Source: Opitutus sp. ER46 (GTDB lineage: Bacteria > Verrucomicrobiota > Verrucomicrobiia > Opitutales > Opitutaceae). Taken from it: a stretch of DNA of 64,000 nt. Of this stretch, positions 15,614 through 24,063 are shown in pieces. The stretch lies in contig NZ_QAYX01000017.1 of assembly GCF_003054705.1 (NCBI RefSeq), forward strand, positions 186,001 to 250,000, read 5' to 3'. Position numbers and translations under genes: made by a program. Below the pieces are notes generated by a model. It was not told the origin of the DNA. It made no database searches and was given only the letters and a program-made list of their open reading frames with translations. Position 1 is the first letter of the stretch. Every line of letters starts with the position of its first letter.

Positions 15614-17716
15614 ATGTCATTGAGCCGCCAATCGCCTAACTCGCCGACAGTCCGTCGCCTCGCGGCGGTGTTGCGCGGGTGGACGGGGGCTGGGCTCTTC
15701 GCCTTGGTCACGTCGGTCTGCCTCGCGGTGGATGGCGGATCCAAATGGCCGGGACCGTACGCGATGGGTGGCACCACCGTCGCGCCGGCCATCTACTCGG
15801 CTCCGACCCTCGACGAGGCGGGCAACATCTACCTGACGGTGACGTACGGGACTTCGGTCGAGACCGGCGCCCTGCGGAAGTTCTCCCCGGCGGGGGTGCC
15901 GCTCGGCCGGGCGGACTTTCCCGCCGCCGTGTCCTCACCACCCACGTTGGGCGCCAACGGCATCCTTTACTTCGGGTGCTACGACGGCCGCGTCCTAGCC
16001 TACGACTCCCAGCAAGCAGGCAGCGCGAACTGGCAGCCAAAGTGGGTCTATGACTCCAACGAGCTCACCGGCGAACTCACCTACATCAACAGCGCGCCCG
16101 CGATTTCCGCCGATGGTTCGACGCTCTATTTCGGGTTGTCGACCTGGGGTGCCGGCTCGGCCTCATCACCCGGCGGGTTGCTCGCCCTGACCAGCGACCT
16201 CCAGCTCAAGTGGGTGGTATGGTTCGGCGACCGCGTGGAGTCCTCGCCGGTGATCGCCGCCGACGGCACCATCTACGCCAGCTCCTGGGATGGAAACCTC
16301 TACGCATTCAATCCCGACAAGTCCGAGAAGTGGCGCCGCCCGCTCAACGCCTCGATCTTCGCGTCGCCCGCGATCGGGCCCGACGGCACCGTGTACGTCG
16401 GTTCGATCGCGAAGCAGTTTGTCGCCGTTTCGCCTGCCAATGAGCTGAAGTGGACCGCCGAGGTTTCGGCCATCGGGGCGGCTTCGGTCGGCCCGGATGG
16501 CACCGTCTATGTTGGCAACTACGCCGACGCGACGCTCTGCGCCGTGAATCGCGACGATGGCTCGGTCAAGTGGCGCGCGGTGGGGCCGCCGAGCACGACG
16601 GCGATCGGCTCGACGCCGACCATCCGCGGCGATGGCCTCATCCTGTACGGCGGTGCGGATCGCACCTTGCGCGCCTACCGGCCCGACACCGGTGACGTCG
16701 TGTGGTCATACGCGGCCACGGGCGAAATTGGGACGGCGCCGGTGATCGCGCCGACCGCCGACCACAGCATTTACCTGTGCACCGTCGACGGGAAACTGCA
16801 TGCGCTGCAGGGCAACGGGTCGGGCGTTTCCCAATACGCGTCCTGGCCCACGTTTCAGCGCGACATGGCGCACCGCGGGCTCGCTCCAGAGACCATGAAC
16901 GGCGGCCGGCTCGCCAACCTCTCCACGCGCGGACTTGTCGCGCCCGACAAACTGCTGATCGCCGGCTTCGTGCTCAAGGGAGGGGCAATCCAGCGCCTGC
17001 TGGTGCGTGGGGTGGGGCCGACCCTGAAGTACTTCAACCTCCAGCAGCCGCTCGCCGATCCGCGCATGGAAGTGTGGACGCATTCCGCGTTCATCTGGGA
17101 CCGCAACGACAATTGGGGCGACGGCGATGACGCCGCGGCAATTGCCGAGATCGGAAACGGGCTCGGCGCGTTCCCGCTCGACGCGGGAAGCCGCGACGCG
17201 GCCGTCCTTGCCCGGTTCGATCCGGCGCTGACCTACACCGAGGTCATCGGCAGCGCCGACGGTTCGACGGGCGTGGCGCTGGCGGAGGTGTACGAAATCG
17301 ACCCGACCTCGGCCGGCCTGCACAACCTGTCCACTCGCGGGTACGTCGGCACTGGGGTCGATGTGCTGATCGCCGGTCTCCACATCTCCGGCACCGGCAA
17401 ACTGCGGCTGCTGATCCGCGGCATTGGCCCCGGACTCAAGCAGTTCAACGTGCCCGGTACGATCGCTCGACCTCGGATCCAAGTGTCGACCTTGGACGGG
17501 ACGGTGATGGCCGAGAACTCGGGCTGGTACGCCGCGGGTCTCTCCGGCGACATCAATGCGGCCACCGCGCTTTCGGGCGGGTTCCCCCTCAAGTCGACCG
17601 ATGCCGACACCGCCTTGGTGATGGCCCTGAGCCCGGGGTCGTACACCGTCATCCTTTCGGGCGTCGATGGGGACGTTGGCGTGGGGATGGTCGAGGTTTA
17701 CTACCTGCCGTTTTGA
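15614..17716 (+). CDS. Secreted PQQ-like beta-propeller with two C-terminal repeat modules
   Basis: A 700-residue protein with an N-terminal signal region (about 18-38). Residues 50-420 form a PQQ/quinoprotein-like propeller with recurring DGTVYVGS, DGTIYASSWDGNLYAFN and DGKLHALQGN blades. No catalytic dehydrogenase residues are evident, so binding or scaffolding is more likely than redox catalysis. Residues about 435-565 and 571-700 are two copies of a module starting NLSTRG, with LLIAGF/LIAGLHISG, LLVRGVGPTLK/LLIRGIGPGLK, GAFPLDAGS/GGFPLKST and VALAEVYEI/VGMVEVYYL. The same module ends the protein at 40767. The module probably mediates export or surface attachment (inference). Confidence 0.85.
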   Translation: MSLSRQSPNSPTVRRLAAVLRGWTGAGLFALVTSVCLAVDGGSKWPGPYAMGGTTVAPAIYSAPTLDEAGNIYLTVTYGTSVETGALRKFSPAGVPLGRADFPAAVSSPPTLGANGILYFGCYDGRVLAYDSQQAGSANWQPKWVYDSNELTGELTYINSAPAISADGSTLYFGLSTWGAGSASSPGGLLALTSDLQLKWVVWFGDRVESSPVIAADGTIYASSWDGNLYAFNPDKSEKWRRPLNASIFASPAIGPDGTVYVGSIAKQFVAVSPANELKWTAEVSAIGAASVGPDGTVYVGNYADATLCAVNRDDGSVKWRAVGPPSTTAIGSTPTIRGDGLILYGGADRTLRAYRPDTGDVVWSYAATGEIGTAPVIAPTADHSIYLCTVDGKLHALQGNGSGVSQYASWPTFQRDMAHRGLAPETMNGGRLANLSTRGLVAPDKLLIAGFVLKGGAIQRLLVRGVGPTLKYFNLQQPLADPRMEVWTHSAFIWDRNDNWGDGDDAAAIAEIGNGLGAFPLDAGSRDAAVLARFDPALTYTEVIGSADGSTGVALAEVYEIDPTSAGLHNLSTRGYVGTGVDVLIAGLHISGTGKLRLLIRGIGPGLKQFNVPGTIARPRIQVSTLDGTVMAENSGWYAAGLSGDINAATALSGGFPLKSTDADTALVMALSPGSYTVILSGVDGDVGVGMVEVYYLPF

Positions 17717-17900
17717 GCCGCGGAACGCGCCGTCCGGCCGCCGACGGCGTCGGAGATCTTCCGAGGCGGATGCCCCCGGTCCCTCGTCGGGAAACTGCTT
17801 GCCAGCGGGAGACCGGCTGAGAGACTGCCCCGCCGCTTTTACCATCGGCCCACGTATCTAACCTCGCACCTCCGCGGGCTCATGCCCGCTTTCTGACTAC

Positions 17901-19931
17901 ATGGAAGACGACGCCCCCAAGGAAAATCCGCCCGCGGATTTCAACAAACTCGATCTGAGCCAATTACAGGGTTTCAGCTTCGGCACGCAGTGGACGCAGG
18001 ACAAATCGACCTCTTCGCCGCGCTCCGATCGTGAACCCGGAGAGGAGCGCTCACGCCGGGATGACCGGCGTGAAGGCGGCGCTCCCGATCGGCGTGATCG
18101 GCGTGGTTTCCGTCGTCCCGCGGGCGAGCAGGGTGGCGGCGCTGCGGCGCCGGCCGGCGGCCCGGGAGCGGGTGCGCCCGAGCGTCGCGAGTACGCGCCC
18201 GATCGCGGTGGCCCGCGGCGTGAACCCCGCGGTGATTTCCGCGGCGGCCCGCGTGGCAACTTCCGTGGTGACTCCCGCGGTGGCTACGGTCGGCGCGAGC
18301 CGATCGAACGCGGCCCGTATGAAAGTCCTTATTACGCGGTCACGTTCTACCCGGAGGACACGAGCTTCAACACGCTCGTGCAGACCATCCGCAAGTCGTG
18401 CCGCACCATCGAGCTCTTCGAGATCGCGCGCACGGTCGTGGCCAAGCCCGACCGCTTCGTCGTGGTGTTGACGCACAAGTCGGCGGCTCCCGCGGAAACG
18501 CAGGGCCAGCCGGCGCAGGCGTCCGCCTCGCTGCCCGAGCCGACGGCCCGCGCGCCCAAGCCGGTCTTCCACATTTCCGTGCCGGACGGCATGCCGTTCG
18601 AGTCCGACGATGCCGCCGTGGCCCACGTGCTTTCGCGCCACCTCGACAAGTTCTTCGACACCGCCGAGGTGGAGGTCGAGGCGCCCAAGGGCAATTTCCA
18701 GGTCATCAATCGCTGCGGCGTGACGGGCGAGTTGCTCGGGCCGCCGAATTACCATCGGTACAACCAGATCGTGCAGCAGCACTACGCCGCCAAGGTCGCG
18801 GGCCGGATGCCGTTCGAGGCGTTCCGCAGCCGGATCGAGACGGTGCGTGATGCCGAGGTCGTGAACCAGTGGCTGGCCAAGATGAAGAAGACCACGCGGT
18901 ACACGTGGAAGCTCACCGGCAAGCCCGCTGCTGCTCCCGCGCCCGCCGCGACTCCCGCTCCCGAAGCGCCCGCCGTCGAAGGTGCCGCGGCCGAGGCGGC
19001 CGCCGCGCCGGCCGAGGCTCCGGCCACGCCGCCGCAGGTGATCCCGTCCTTCGACACGCTCGAGGATGCGCGCGTGTACCTGCTTTCTCAGGCCCGCGAC
19101 AAGGTCGTGCGCACAACCGAGACCGCCCGTTTCCACGGCAAGACCGCCGAGCAGCTGCCGCCGGGTGAGATCCGCCGCGCCGTCGAAGGCTCCCTGGATC
19201 GCCAGCGCCGCTTCCCGCTCGACACGGCCAACGCCCTCCGCGGCCGCCTTCGCCGCGAGCACTTCACGATCTTCAAGAAGGGCTCCAAGGGCGTCTCGTA
19301 CGTCTGTGCCGTGAAGCGCAAGTTCCGCGTCCCGGGCCAGACGTTCTCCGACACGATCGGCGCGCTCATCACCTACATCGAGGCCAACCCGATGGTTCGC
19401 CAGAGCGAGCTGGCGGTGAAGTTCCTCGGCATCACCACCGCGATCCCGGCCGCTCCGGCCGCGGCTCCGGCTGCCGCCGAGGCGCCTGCGACCACCGAGC
19501 AGCCCGCGGCCGACGCCGCGCCGAAGCCCGAGGCTCCGGCCGAGGCCACCAAGGCCGAGTCGACGCTTTCGATCGAGGAACGCGGCAAGATCTCCCGGAT
19601 GCAGGGCGACCTGCTCTGGCTGGTCCGCGAAGGCTACGTCACCGAGTTCATCGATGGCCGCCTGTTCGCGCCGCCGCCGATGGTCGAGGCCCGCAAGCGC
19701 GAGGTCGAAGCCTCCGAGCACGATCCCGAGAACTTCCCGGAAGCGCCGGCTGGTGAAGCGAAGCCCGAAGCGGCTCCTGAGGCCGCCGTCGAGGCGCCCG
19801 CCGAGGCGGCTCCGGCCCCCGCAGCCCCGGCTGCGCCTGAGGCGGTCGCGCCGGCTTCGGAGCCCGTTGCTCCGGCTCCCGAAGCGGCGCCTGCGCCCGC
19901 TGAAGAGCCGAAGGCTCCGCCCGCGAGCTAA
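17901..19931 (+). CDS. RGG-containing, Ala/Pro-rich protein with winged-helix-like segments
   Basis: A 676-residue cytoplasmic protein. Residues 40-140 are rich in Arg and Gly with RGG/FRGG repeats (GDFRGGPRGNFRGDSRGGYG), a pattern of RNA-binding tails. A conserved-looking domain follows (YESPYYAVTFYPEDTSFNTLVQTIRKSCRTIELFEIAR...NRCGVTGELLGPPNYHRYNQ). After an Ala/Pro linker comes a second helical region (TLEDARVYLLSQARDKVVRTTETARF...GALITYIEANPMVRQSELAVKFLGI), then a short segment DLLWLVREGYVTEFIDGRLFAPP resembling a winged-helix wing. The C-terminus is Ala/Pro/Glu repeats. I recall similar proteins in Verrucomicrobia annotated only as hypothetical. RNA binding is an inference. A terminator follows. 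Confidence 0.82.
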   Translation: MEDDAPKENPPADFNKLDLSQLQGFSFGTQWTQDKSTSSPRSDREPGEERSRRDDRREGGAPDRRDRRGFRRPAGEQGGGAAAPAGGPGAGAPERREYAPDRGGPRREPRGDFRGGPRGNFRGDSRGGYGRREPIERGPYESPYYAVTFYPEDTSFNTLVQTIRKSCRTIELFEIARTVVAKPDRFVVVLTHKSAAPAETQGQPAQASASLPEPTARAPKPVFHISVPDGMPFESDDAAVAHVLSRHLDKFFDTAEVEVEAPKGNFQVINRCGVTGELLGPPNYHRYNQIVQQHYAAKVAGRMPFEAFRSRIETVRDAEVVNQWLAKMKKTTRYTWKLTGKPAAAPAPAATPAPEAPAVEGAAAEAAAAPAEAPATPPQVIPSFDTLEDARVYLLSQARDKVVRTTETARFHGKTAEQLPPGEIRRAVEGSLDRQRRFPLDTANALRGRLRREHFTIFKKGSKGVSYVCAVKRKFRVPGQTFSDTIGALITYIEANPMVRQSELAVKFLGITTAIPAAPAAAPAAAEAPATTEQPAADAAPKPEAPAEATKAESTLSIEERGKISRMQGDLLWLVREGYVTEFIDGRLFAPPPMVEARKREVEASEHDPENFPEAPAGEAKPEAAPEAAVEAPAEAAPAPAAPAAPEAVAPASEPVAPAPEAAPAPAEEPKAPPAS

Positions 19932-19958
19932 GGGCTCGTCCGAGATTGCTCCTTTCGA

Positions 19959-19986
19959 GGGCAGGCGAAACCGCCTGCCCTTTTTT
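19959..19986 (+). terminator. Terminator of the RGG-protein gene
   Basis: GGGCAGGCG pairs with CGCCTGCCC (9 bp, 4-base loop) followed by six Ts. Confidence 0.9.
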
Positions 19987-20099
19987 GTGCCCGTGATGTG
20001 GCTGACGCGGGAGTGAGGCGTTCGGCCGTCGCGCGCGGTTGTGCGAATGCGCGGCGTGCGTCGGCGGCGCGGCTTGAGTCGGGCGACCGTCGGTCCTGC

Positions 20100-21773
20100 T
20101 TACGGCTCCAACGTGCGCGTCTGCTCCAGCGGCAGGTCGTGCATCTTCAGCTCCGGGTTCTTCTCGGCGAAGTAGCGCATCGTCCACTCGTTCGGGAAGA
20201 AGATCACCGGGTGGTCAAACTTGTCGGTGCCGAAGCTCACGCCACTGGCGACGACGATGCGCGAGGTGTCGGCGAGCGAGGGATGTGGCTCGAGCCAGCG
20301 CATGATCGTCCAGTTCGTCGGCGTCAGTCGCGACTCGGCGTTGTACTCGCTCTGCAAGCGCCACTGCACGACTTCGAACTGCAGCGGGCCGACGGCCGCG
20401 AGGAGCGTCGAGCCGGGAGGACCATTGCGGGCCGTGAACGCCTGCACGACGCCTTCCTGGAGGAGCTGCTCCAGGCCGGCGCGGTACTTCTTCGAGTCGG
20501 AGGGATTCGGGTTGGAGATGAATGAGAAGACTTCCGGGGCAAAGCGCGGGATCTCGTCGTACACGATCTCGCGGTCTTCGGTGAGCGTGTCGCCGATGCC
20601 GAATTCGCTGTGGCCCACCAGGCCGATGACGTCACCCGGCCACGCCTCGTTCACCGTCTCGCGCTCCTGGCCGAAGAGCTTGTGCGAGGACGACAGCCGC
20701 ACCGTCTTGCCGGTGCGCGAATGCACCACGGTCATGTCGCGCTCGAACTTGCCCGAGCACACCCGCAGGAACGCGATGCGATCGCGATGCTTCGGGTCCA
20801 TGTTGGCCTGGATCTTGAAAATGAAGCCCGAGAACTTCGGCGCCTCCACCGGGACGATGCCATCCTTGTCCTCGGCCGTGACGGTCTCCGACGTGATCTC
20901 GACCGCAGTGCCGGGCGCGTGCAGCGCGCGGCGGCGCGGGGCCGGCGGGACCGAGTCCTTGAGAAAGCCGTCGAGCAGGAGCTGGATGCCGAAATTGTTC
21001 ACCGCGCTGCCGAAGTAGACCGGCGTCTGCCGGCCCGCGCGCACCGCCTCGAGGTCGAAGGGATGGCCCGCGCCGTCGAGCATCGCGAGCTGCTCCTGCA
21101 CCTCGGCAAACGTCACGTCGTCGAACTTCGCGCGTACCGTGGGGTCCTCGAGCGACGTCACCTGCACCGGCGCCTGGAACGCGCCGCCGGGCACGCGCTC
21201 GAAGAGATGCACCTGGCGCGAGCGCCGGTCGAACACGCCGCGAAACGAGGTCGGCCCGTTGCCGAGCGGCCACACCACCGGCGAGGACTGCAGGCCGAGC
21301 ACGGTCTCCAACTCGTCGAGCAGCTCGAGCGGGTTGCGCGTCGGCCGGTCGCACTTGTTCATGAACGTGAAGATCGGGACGCCGCGGCGCCGGCAGACTT
21401 CGAACAGCTTGCGGGTCTGCGTCTCCACGCCCTTGGCCGCGTCGATCACCATCAGCGCAGCGTCGACCGCCGTGAGCACGCGATAGGTGTCTTCCGAGAA
21501 GTCCTTGTGTCCGGGGGTGTCGAGCAGGTTGACCGCGTACCCGGTGTAGTCGAACTGCAGCACCGTCGAGCTGATCGAGATGCCGCGCTGCTTCTCCAGT
21601 TCCATCCAGTCCGACGTCGTGGCGCGCTGGTTCTTCCGGTCCTTCACCGCGCCGGCGAGGTGGATGGCATTGCCGTAGAGCAGGAACTTTTCCGTGAGGG
21701 TGGTCTTGCCCGCGTCAGGGTGGGAGATGATGGCGAACGTGCGGCGACGGGCGATTTCAGCGGCGGGTGACAT
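20100..21773 (-). CDS. prfC: Peptide chain release factor 3
   Basis: A GTPase that recycles RF1/RF2 after translation termination. It is 557 residues. N-terminal G1 (SHPDAGKTTLTEK), switch region (RGISISSTVLQFDY), G3 (LLDTPGHKDFSEDTYRVL) and G4 (FMNKCDRP) motifs are all intact, followed by an EF-Tu domain 2-like barrel and the RF3 C-terminal domain (SRDGPPGSTLLAAVGPLQFEVVQ-type segment). CAT at 21771-21773 gives the start MSPAAEIARRRTF, matching the family. Upstream in-frame codons to 21923 are spacer. It is convergent with the RGG-protein gene. Confidence 0.95.
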   Translation of the reverse strand: MSPAAEIARRRTFAIISHPDAGKTTLTEKFLLYGNAIHLAGAVKDRKNQRATTSDWMELEKQRGISISSTVLQFDYTGYAVNLLDTPGHKDFSEDTYRVLTAVDAALMVIDAAKGVETQTRKLFEVCRRRGVPIFTFMNKCDRPTRNPLELLDELETVLGLQSSPVVWPLGNGPTSFRGVFDRRSRQVHLFERVPGGAFQAPVQVTSLEDPTVRAKFDDVTFAEVQEQLAMLDGAGHPFDLEAVRAGRQTPVYFGSAVNNFGIQLLLDGFLKDSVPPAPRRRALHAPGTAVEITSETVTAEDKDGIVPVEAPKFSGFIFKIQANMDPKHRDRIAFLRVCSGKFERDMTVVHSRTGKTVRLSSSHKLFGQERETVNEAWPGDVIGLVGHSEFGIGDTLTEDREIVYDEIPRFAPEVFSFISNPNPSDSKKYRAGLEQLLQEGVVQAFTARNGPPGSTLLAAVGPLQFEVVQWRLQSEYNAESRLTPTNWTIMRWLEPHPSLADTSRIVVASGVSFGTDKFDHPVIFFPNEWTMRYFAEKNPELKMHDLPLEQTRTLEP

Positions 21774-21927
21774 TGAGCGGAAAGGAAAAGAGACGCGGCA
21801 GCGGGAAAGGAGGAGGAAAGGACGTGCGCGGCCAGTCGCCGCGGAACCGGTGAACAAACGAAATCGAGGGGGTCGTGTCCAGCGGTGATTCCGCGGCCCG
21901 CGCGAGGGGACCGCCCCGCCCACACAC

Positions 21928-22165
21928 CTTACTCTTACTCTTCCTCTTCCTCTTTCTCACACCGGAGGCCGGCGGAAGCCGGCCGAGAACGAGAACGGGA
22001 ACGAGAACGCAGCCCGTGGGGCCGCGTCCGACCTTGGGGGAGAAAGAGTAAGAGGAAGAGAAAGAGTAAGACCGGGACCCTCCCTCAATCCCTCAATCCC
22101 TCAATCCCTCAATCCCTCAATCCCTCGAGAGAAAGAGTAAGAGTAAGAGGAAGAGAAAGAGTTAG
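21928..22165. repeat. Intergenic cluster of 6-bp and 8-bp tandem repeats with inverted partners
   Basis: The 479-bp spacer between prfC and the FmdB-like gene contains no gene. In order it holds: a pyrimidine copy of a GAGTAA/GAGGAA hexamer array (21928-21960), GAGAAC/GGGAAC hexamers (21985-22010), the GAGTAA array in purine orientation (22040-22070), five 8-bp TCCCTCAA units (22081-22126), and again the purine array (22127-22165). The first array is inverted relative to the later two and could pair with them. Confidence 0.85.
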
Positions 22166-22252
22166 GCCGCGGCGCGCTCCGCGCCTCCCAAACGTGCGCC
22201 ACACAACCGGGCAGCTTGCGAAACCGCGCAGCCCTCCTAAACAGGTGCTCCC

Positions 22253-22825
22253 ATGCCGATCTACGAGTATTACTGCCCGGACAATAACACGATCTATCAG
22301 TTCTACGCGAAGACGCTGGCCCAGGGACAAATCATCCCGCGCTGCCCCGACAACCCCGCGTTCCAGATGCGCAAATTGGTGTCGGCCTTCGCCGTGACGC
22401 GCGGCGGACGCAAGGACGACGGCGCCGAGCCGAAGGGCCCGGCGGGAGCGGACGCCGGTGGCGATCCGGCGGAAGACGCGCGCATGGAGGCTGCCATGGA
22501 CGCCATGGAGAAGGAGTTCAGCAGCGTGGATGAGAACGACCCCAAGGCGATGGCGCGGATGATGCGCCGGATGTCGGAGCTCACCGGCGAGAAGATCGAC
22601 GGCGAGATGGAGGAGGTCGTGCGCAAACTGGAGGAGGGGACCGACCCCGACTCGCTCGAGGAGCAACTCGGTGGCGCCGACGAGCCGGGCGCGGGCATGG
22701 ACGATCCGTACGGCGAAGGCCCTGCCGGCGACGCCGCCAAGCCCGACCCCAAGGAACCGAAGCACCGCTTCAAGGCCCGCCGCCTCCCCCCCCGCCGCGA
22801 CCCGAAGCTGTACGACTACGAGTGA
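22253..22825 (+). CDS. FmdB-like protein with degenerate zinc ribbon
   Basis: A 190-residue protein that starts like the FmdB/CxxC zinc-ribbon family (MPIYEYYCPDN...). The second cysteine pair is reduced to a single PRCPD, so only two cysteines remain and a normal zinc ribbon is unlikely. The middle is Gly/Ala/Asp-rich. A helical segment (DARMEAAMDAMEKEFSSVDENDPKAMARMMRRMSELTGEK) follows, and the tail is basic (HRFKARRLPPRRDPKLYDYE). The role is unknown. The hexamer repeat GTGAAA begins right at its stop codon. Confidence 0.75.
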   Translation: MPIYEYYCPDNNTIYQFYAKTLAQGQIIPRCPDNPAFQMRKLVSAFAVTRGGRKDDGAEPKGPAGADAGGDPAEDARMEAAMDAMEKEFSSVDENDPKAMARMMRRMSELTGEKIDGEMEEVVRKLEEGTDPDSLEEQLGGADEPGAGMDDPYGEGPAGDAAKPDPKEPKHRFKARRLPPRRDPKLYDYE

Positions 22826-23035
22826 AAGTGAGAGTGAGGGTGAAAGTGACGGTGACGGCGGAGTTGGAGGACTGCTGAGACGCTCAGATCGAGGCACTCG
22901 ACTGCCGCCGCCGTCGACCGTCCGCCTGATTTCGTGACTCGCGTTGGGCCCGCTGCGGGCGCGAGGATTCCCGCCTTCGCACCGTCGACCATTGGCTGAC
23001 TCGGCCACTTTCACTTTCACTCTCACTTTCACTCC
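22822..23035. repeat. Inverted pair of GTGAAA/GTGAGA hexamer arrays
   Basis: About six hexamer units run from 22822 to 22860, starting inside the stop of the upstream gene. The reverse complement of the same unit fills 23006-23035, ending a few bases before the phosphatase start codon. The ~145 bp between could be the loop of a large hairpin. Confidence 0.8.
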
Positions 23036-23043
23036 TGTTTTTC

Positions 23044-23865
23044 ATGTCCTCCCCTGAACTTCTTTCCCGCGTTGCTGCTGCCAAGCGGGCTGTGCTCGCG
23101 CAGGTCGATCTCCTGCACCGCGAGTTCGGCCGCGCCGAGAGTCACTGGAAGAGCGACGGCACCCGTGTGACGCCGGTCGATATCGCGATTTCCGAAGGCA
23201 TCTTCCGCGAACTGGGCGCGCAGTTTCCCAGTGACCAGTACTTCAGCGAGGAGCTGTCCAACTGCGACGCACCGCTGCCGGTGACGGCGCGGTTCTCCTG
23301 GGTGTTGGATCCGGTGGACGGCACCAACAACTTCGCGCTCGGCATCGCGCACTGCGCCATTGCGCTGGCGCTCTGCGAAAACGGCGAGCCGGTGTACGGT
23401 GTCGTGTACGATCTCAGCCGTCGCACTCTCATGCATGGCGGACCCGGGTTCGGCGCGCTCGATGGCGACCGCGAGATCCACGTCGCTTCCGGTCCCGTGA
23501 CGAAGGAGACGCTCGTCGGCTTCCACAGCCCGTTCGACAAACGGCTCACCCCGCTCGCCGCCGGCATCATCTCCAACTTCAAGATCCGCGGGCTCGGCAG
23601 CGCCACGTTGCACCTGGCGTACGTCGCCGCGGGCATGCTCGACGGCTGCCTCGACTACAACGTGAAGATTTGGGACCTCGCGGCGGCGATCCCGCTCGTG
23701 CGCGCCGCGGGCGGCGAAGTCCGTTTCTTGAACGGGGAGCAGCTCCCGCTGAAGCAGTTCGATCTGAAGATGCGCCGCATCATCTACGTGGCCGGCGGCC
23801 CCAAGATGTGCGCCCGCCTCGCCGAGCTCGTGACCGAAGGCGACAACGCGAAGCTCCTGAAGTAG
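23044..23865 (+). CDS. Inositol monophosphatase-family sugar/nucleotide phosphatase
   Basis: A 273-residue Mg2+-dependent phosphatase. Metal ligands are visible in SEE (FSEELSN), WVLDPVDGTNNFA (the DPxDGT motif) and the C-terminal WDLAAAIPLVRAAGG motif. The family includes inositol-1-phosphatase, CysQ (3'-phosphoadenosine 5'-phosphate) and fructose-1,6-bisphosphatase-like enzymes; the exact substrate cannot be read from the sequence. ATG 23044 immediately follows the inverted hexamer array, leaving little room for a normal ribosome-binding site. Confidence 0.9.
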   Translation: MSSPELLSRVAAAKRAVLAQVDLLHREFGRAESHWKSDGTRVTPVDIAISEGIFRELGAQFPSDQYFSEELSNCDAPLPVTARFSWVLDPVDGTNNFALGIAHCAIALALCENGEPVYGVVYDLSRRTLMHGGPGFGALDGDREIHVASGPVTKETLVGFHSPFDKRLTPLAAGIISNFKIRGLGSATLHLAYVAAGMLDGCLDYNVKIWDLAAAIPLVRAAGGEVRFLNGEQLPLKQFDLKMRRIIYVAGGPKMCARLAELVTEGDNAKLLK

Positions 23866-24063
23866 AAGAGCCGGGCTCTCGCGTAGTGCCCTCGCCGTCG
23901 GATCCGGCGCGCACCGCGCCGGCCGGTCGGCATGCCACGCGCATCGCGGCCCCGCTTACGGCCAGGGCATCCGCCAACCCCTTCGCCTTCATCCGCTCCC
24001 TCCCGTCTTCCACCCACTCGGGGCGCCAGCCCCGTCTTATTGGCGGATGCCGTCCGCCAAAGC

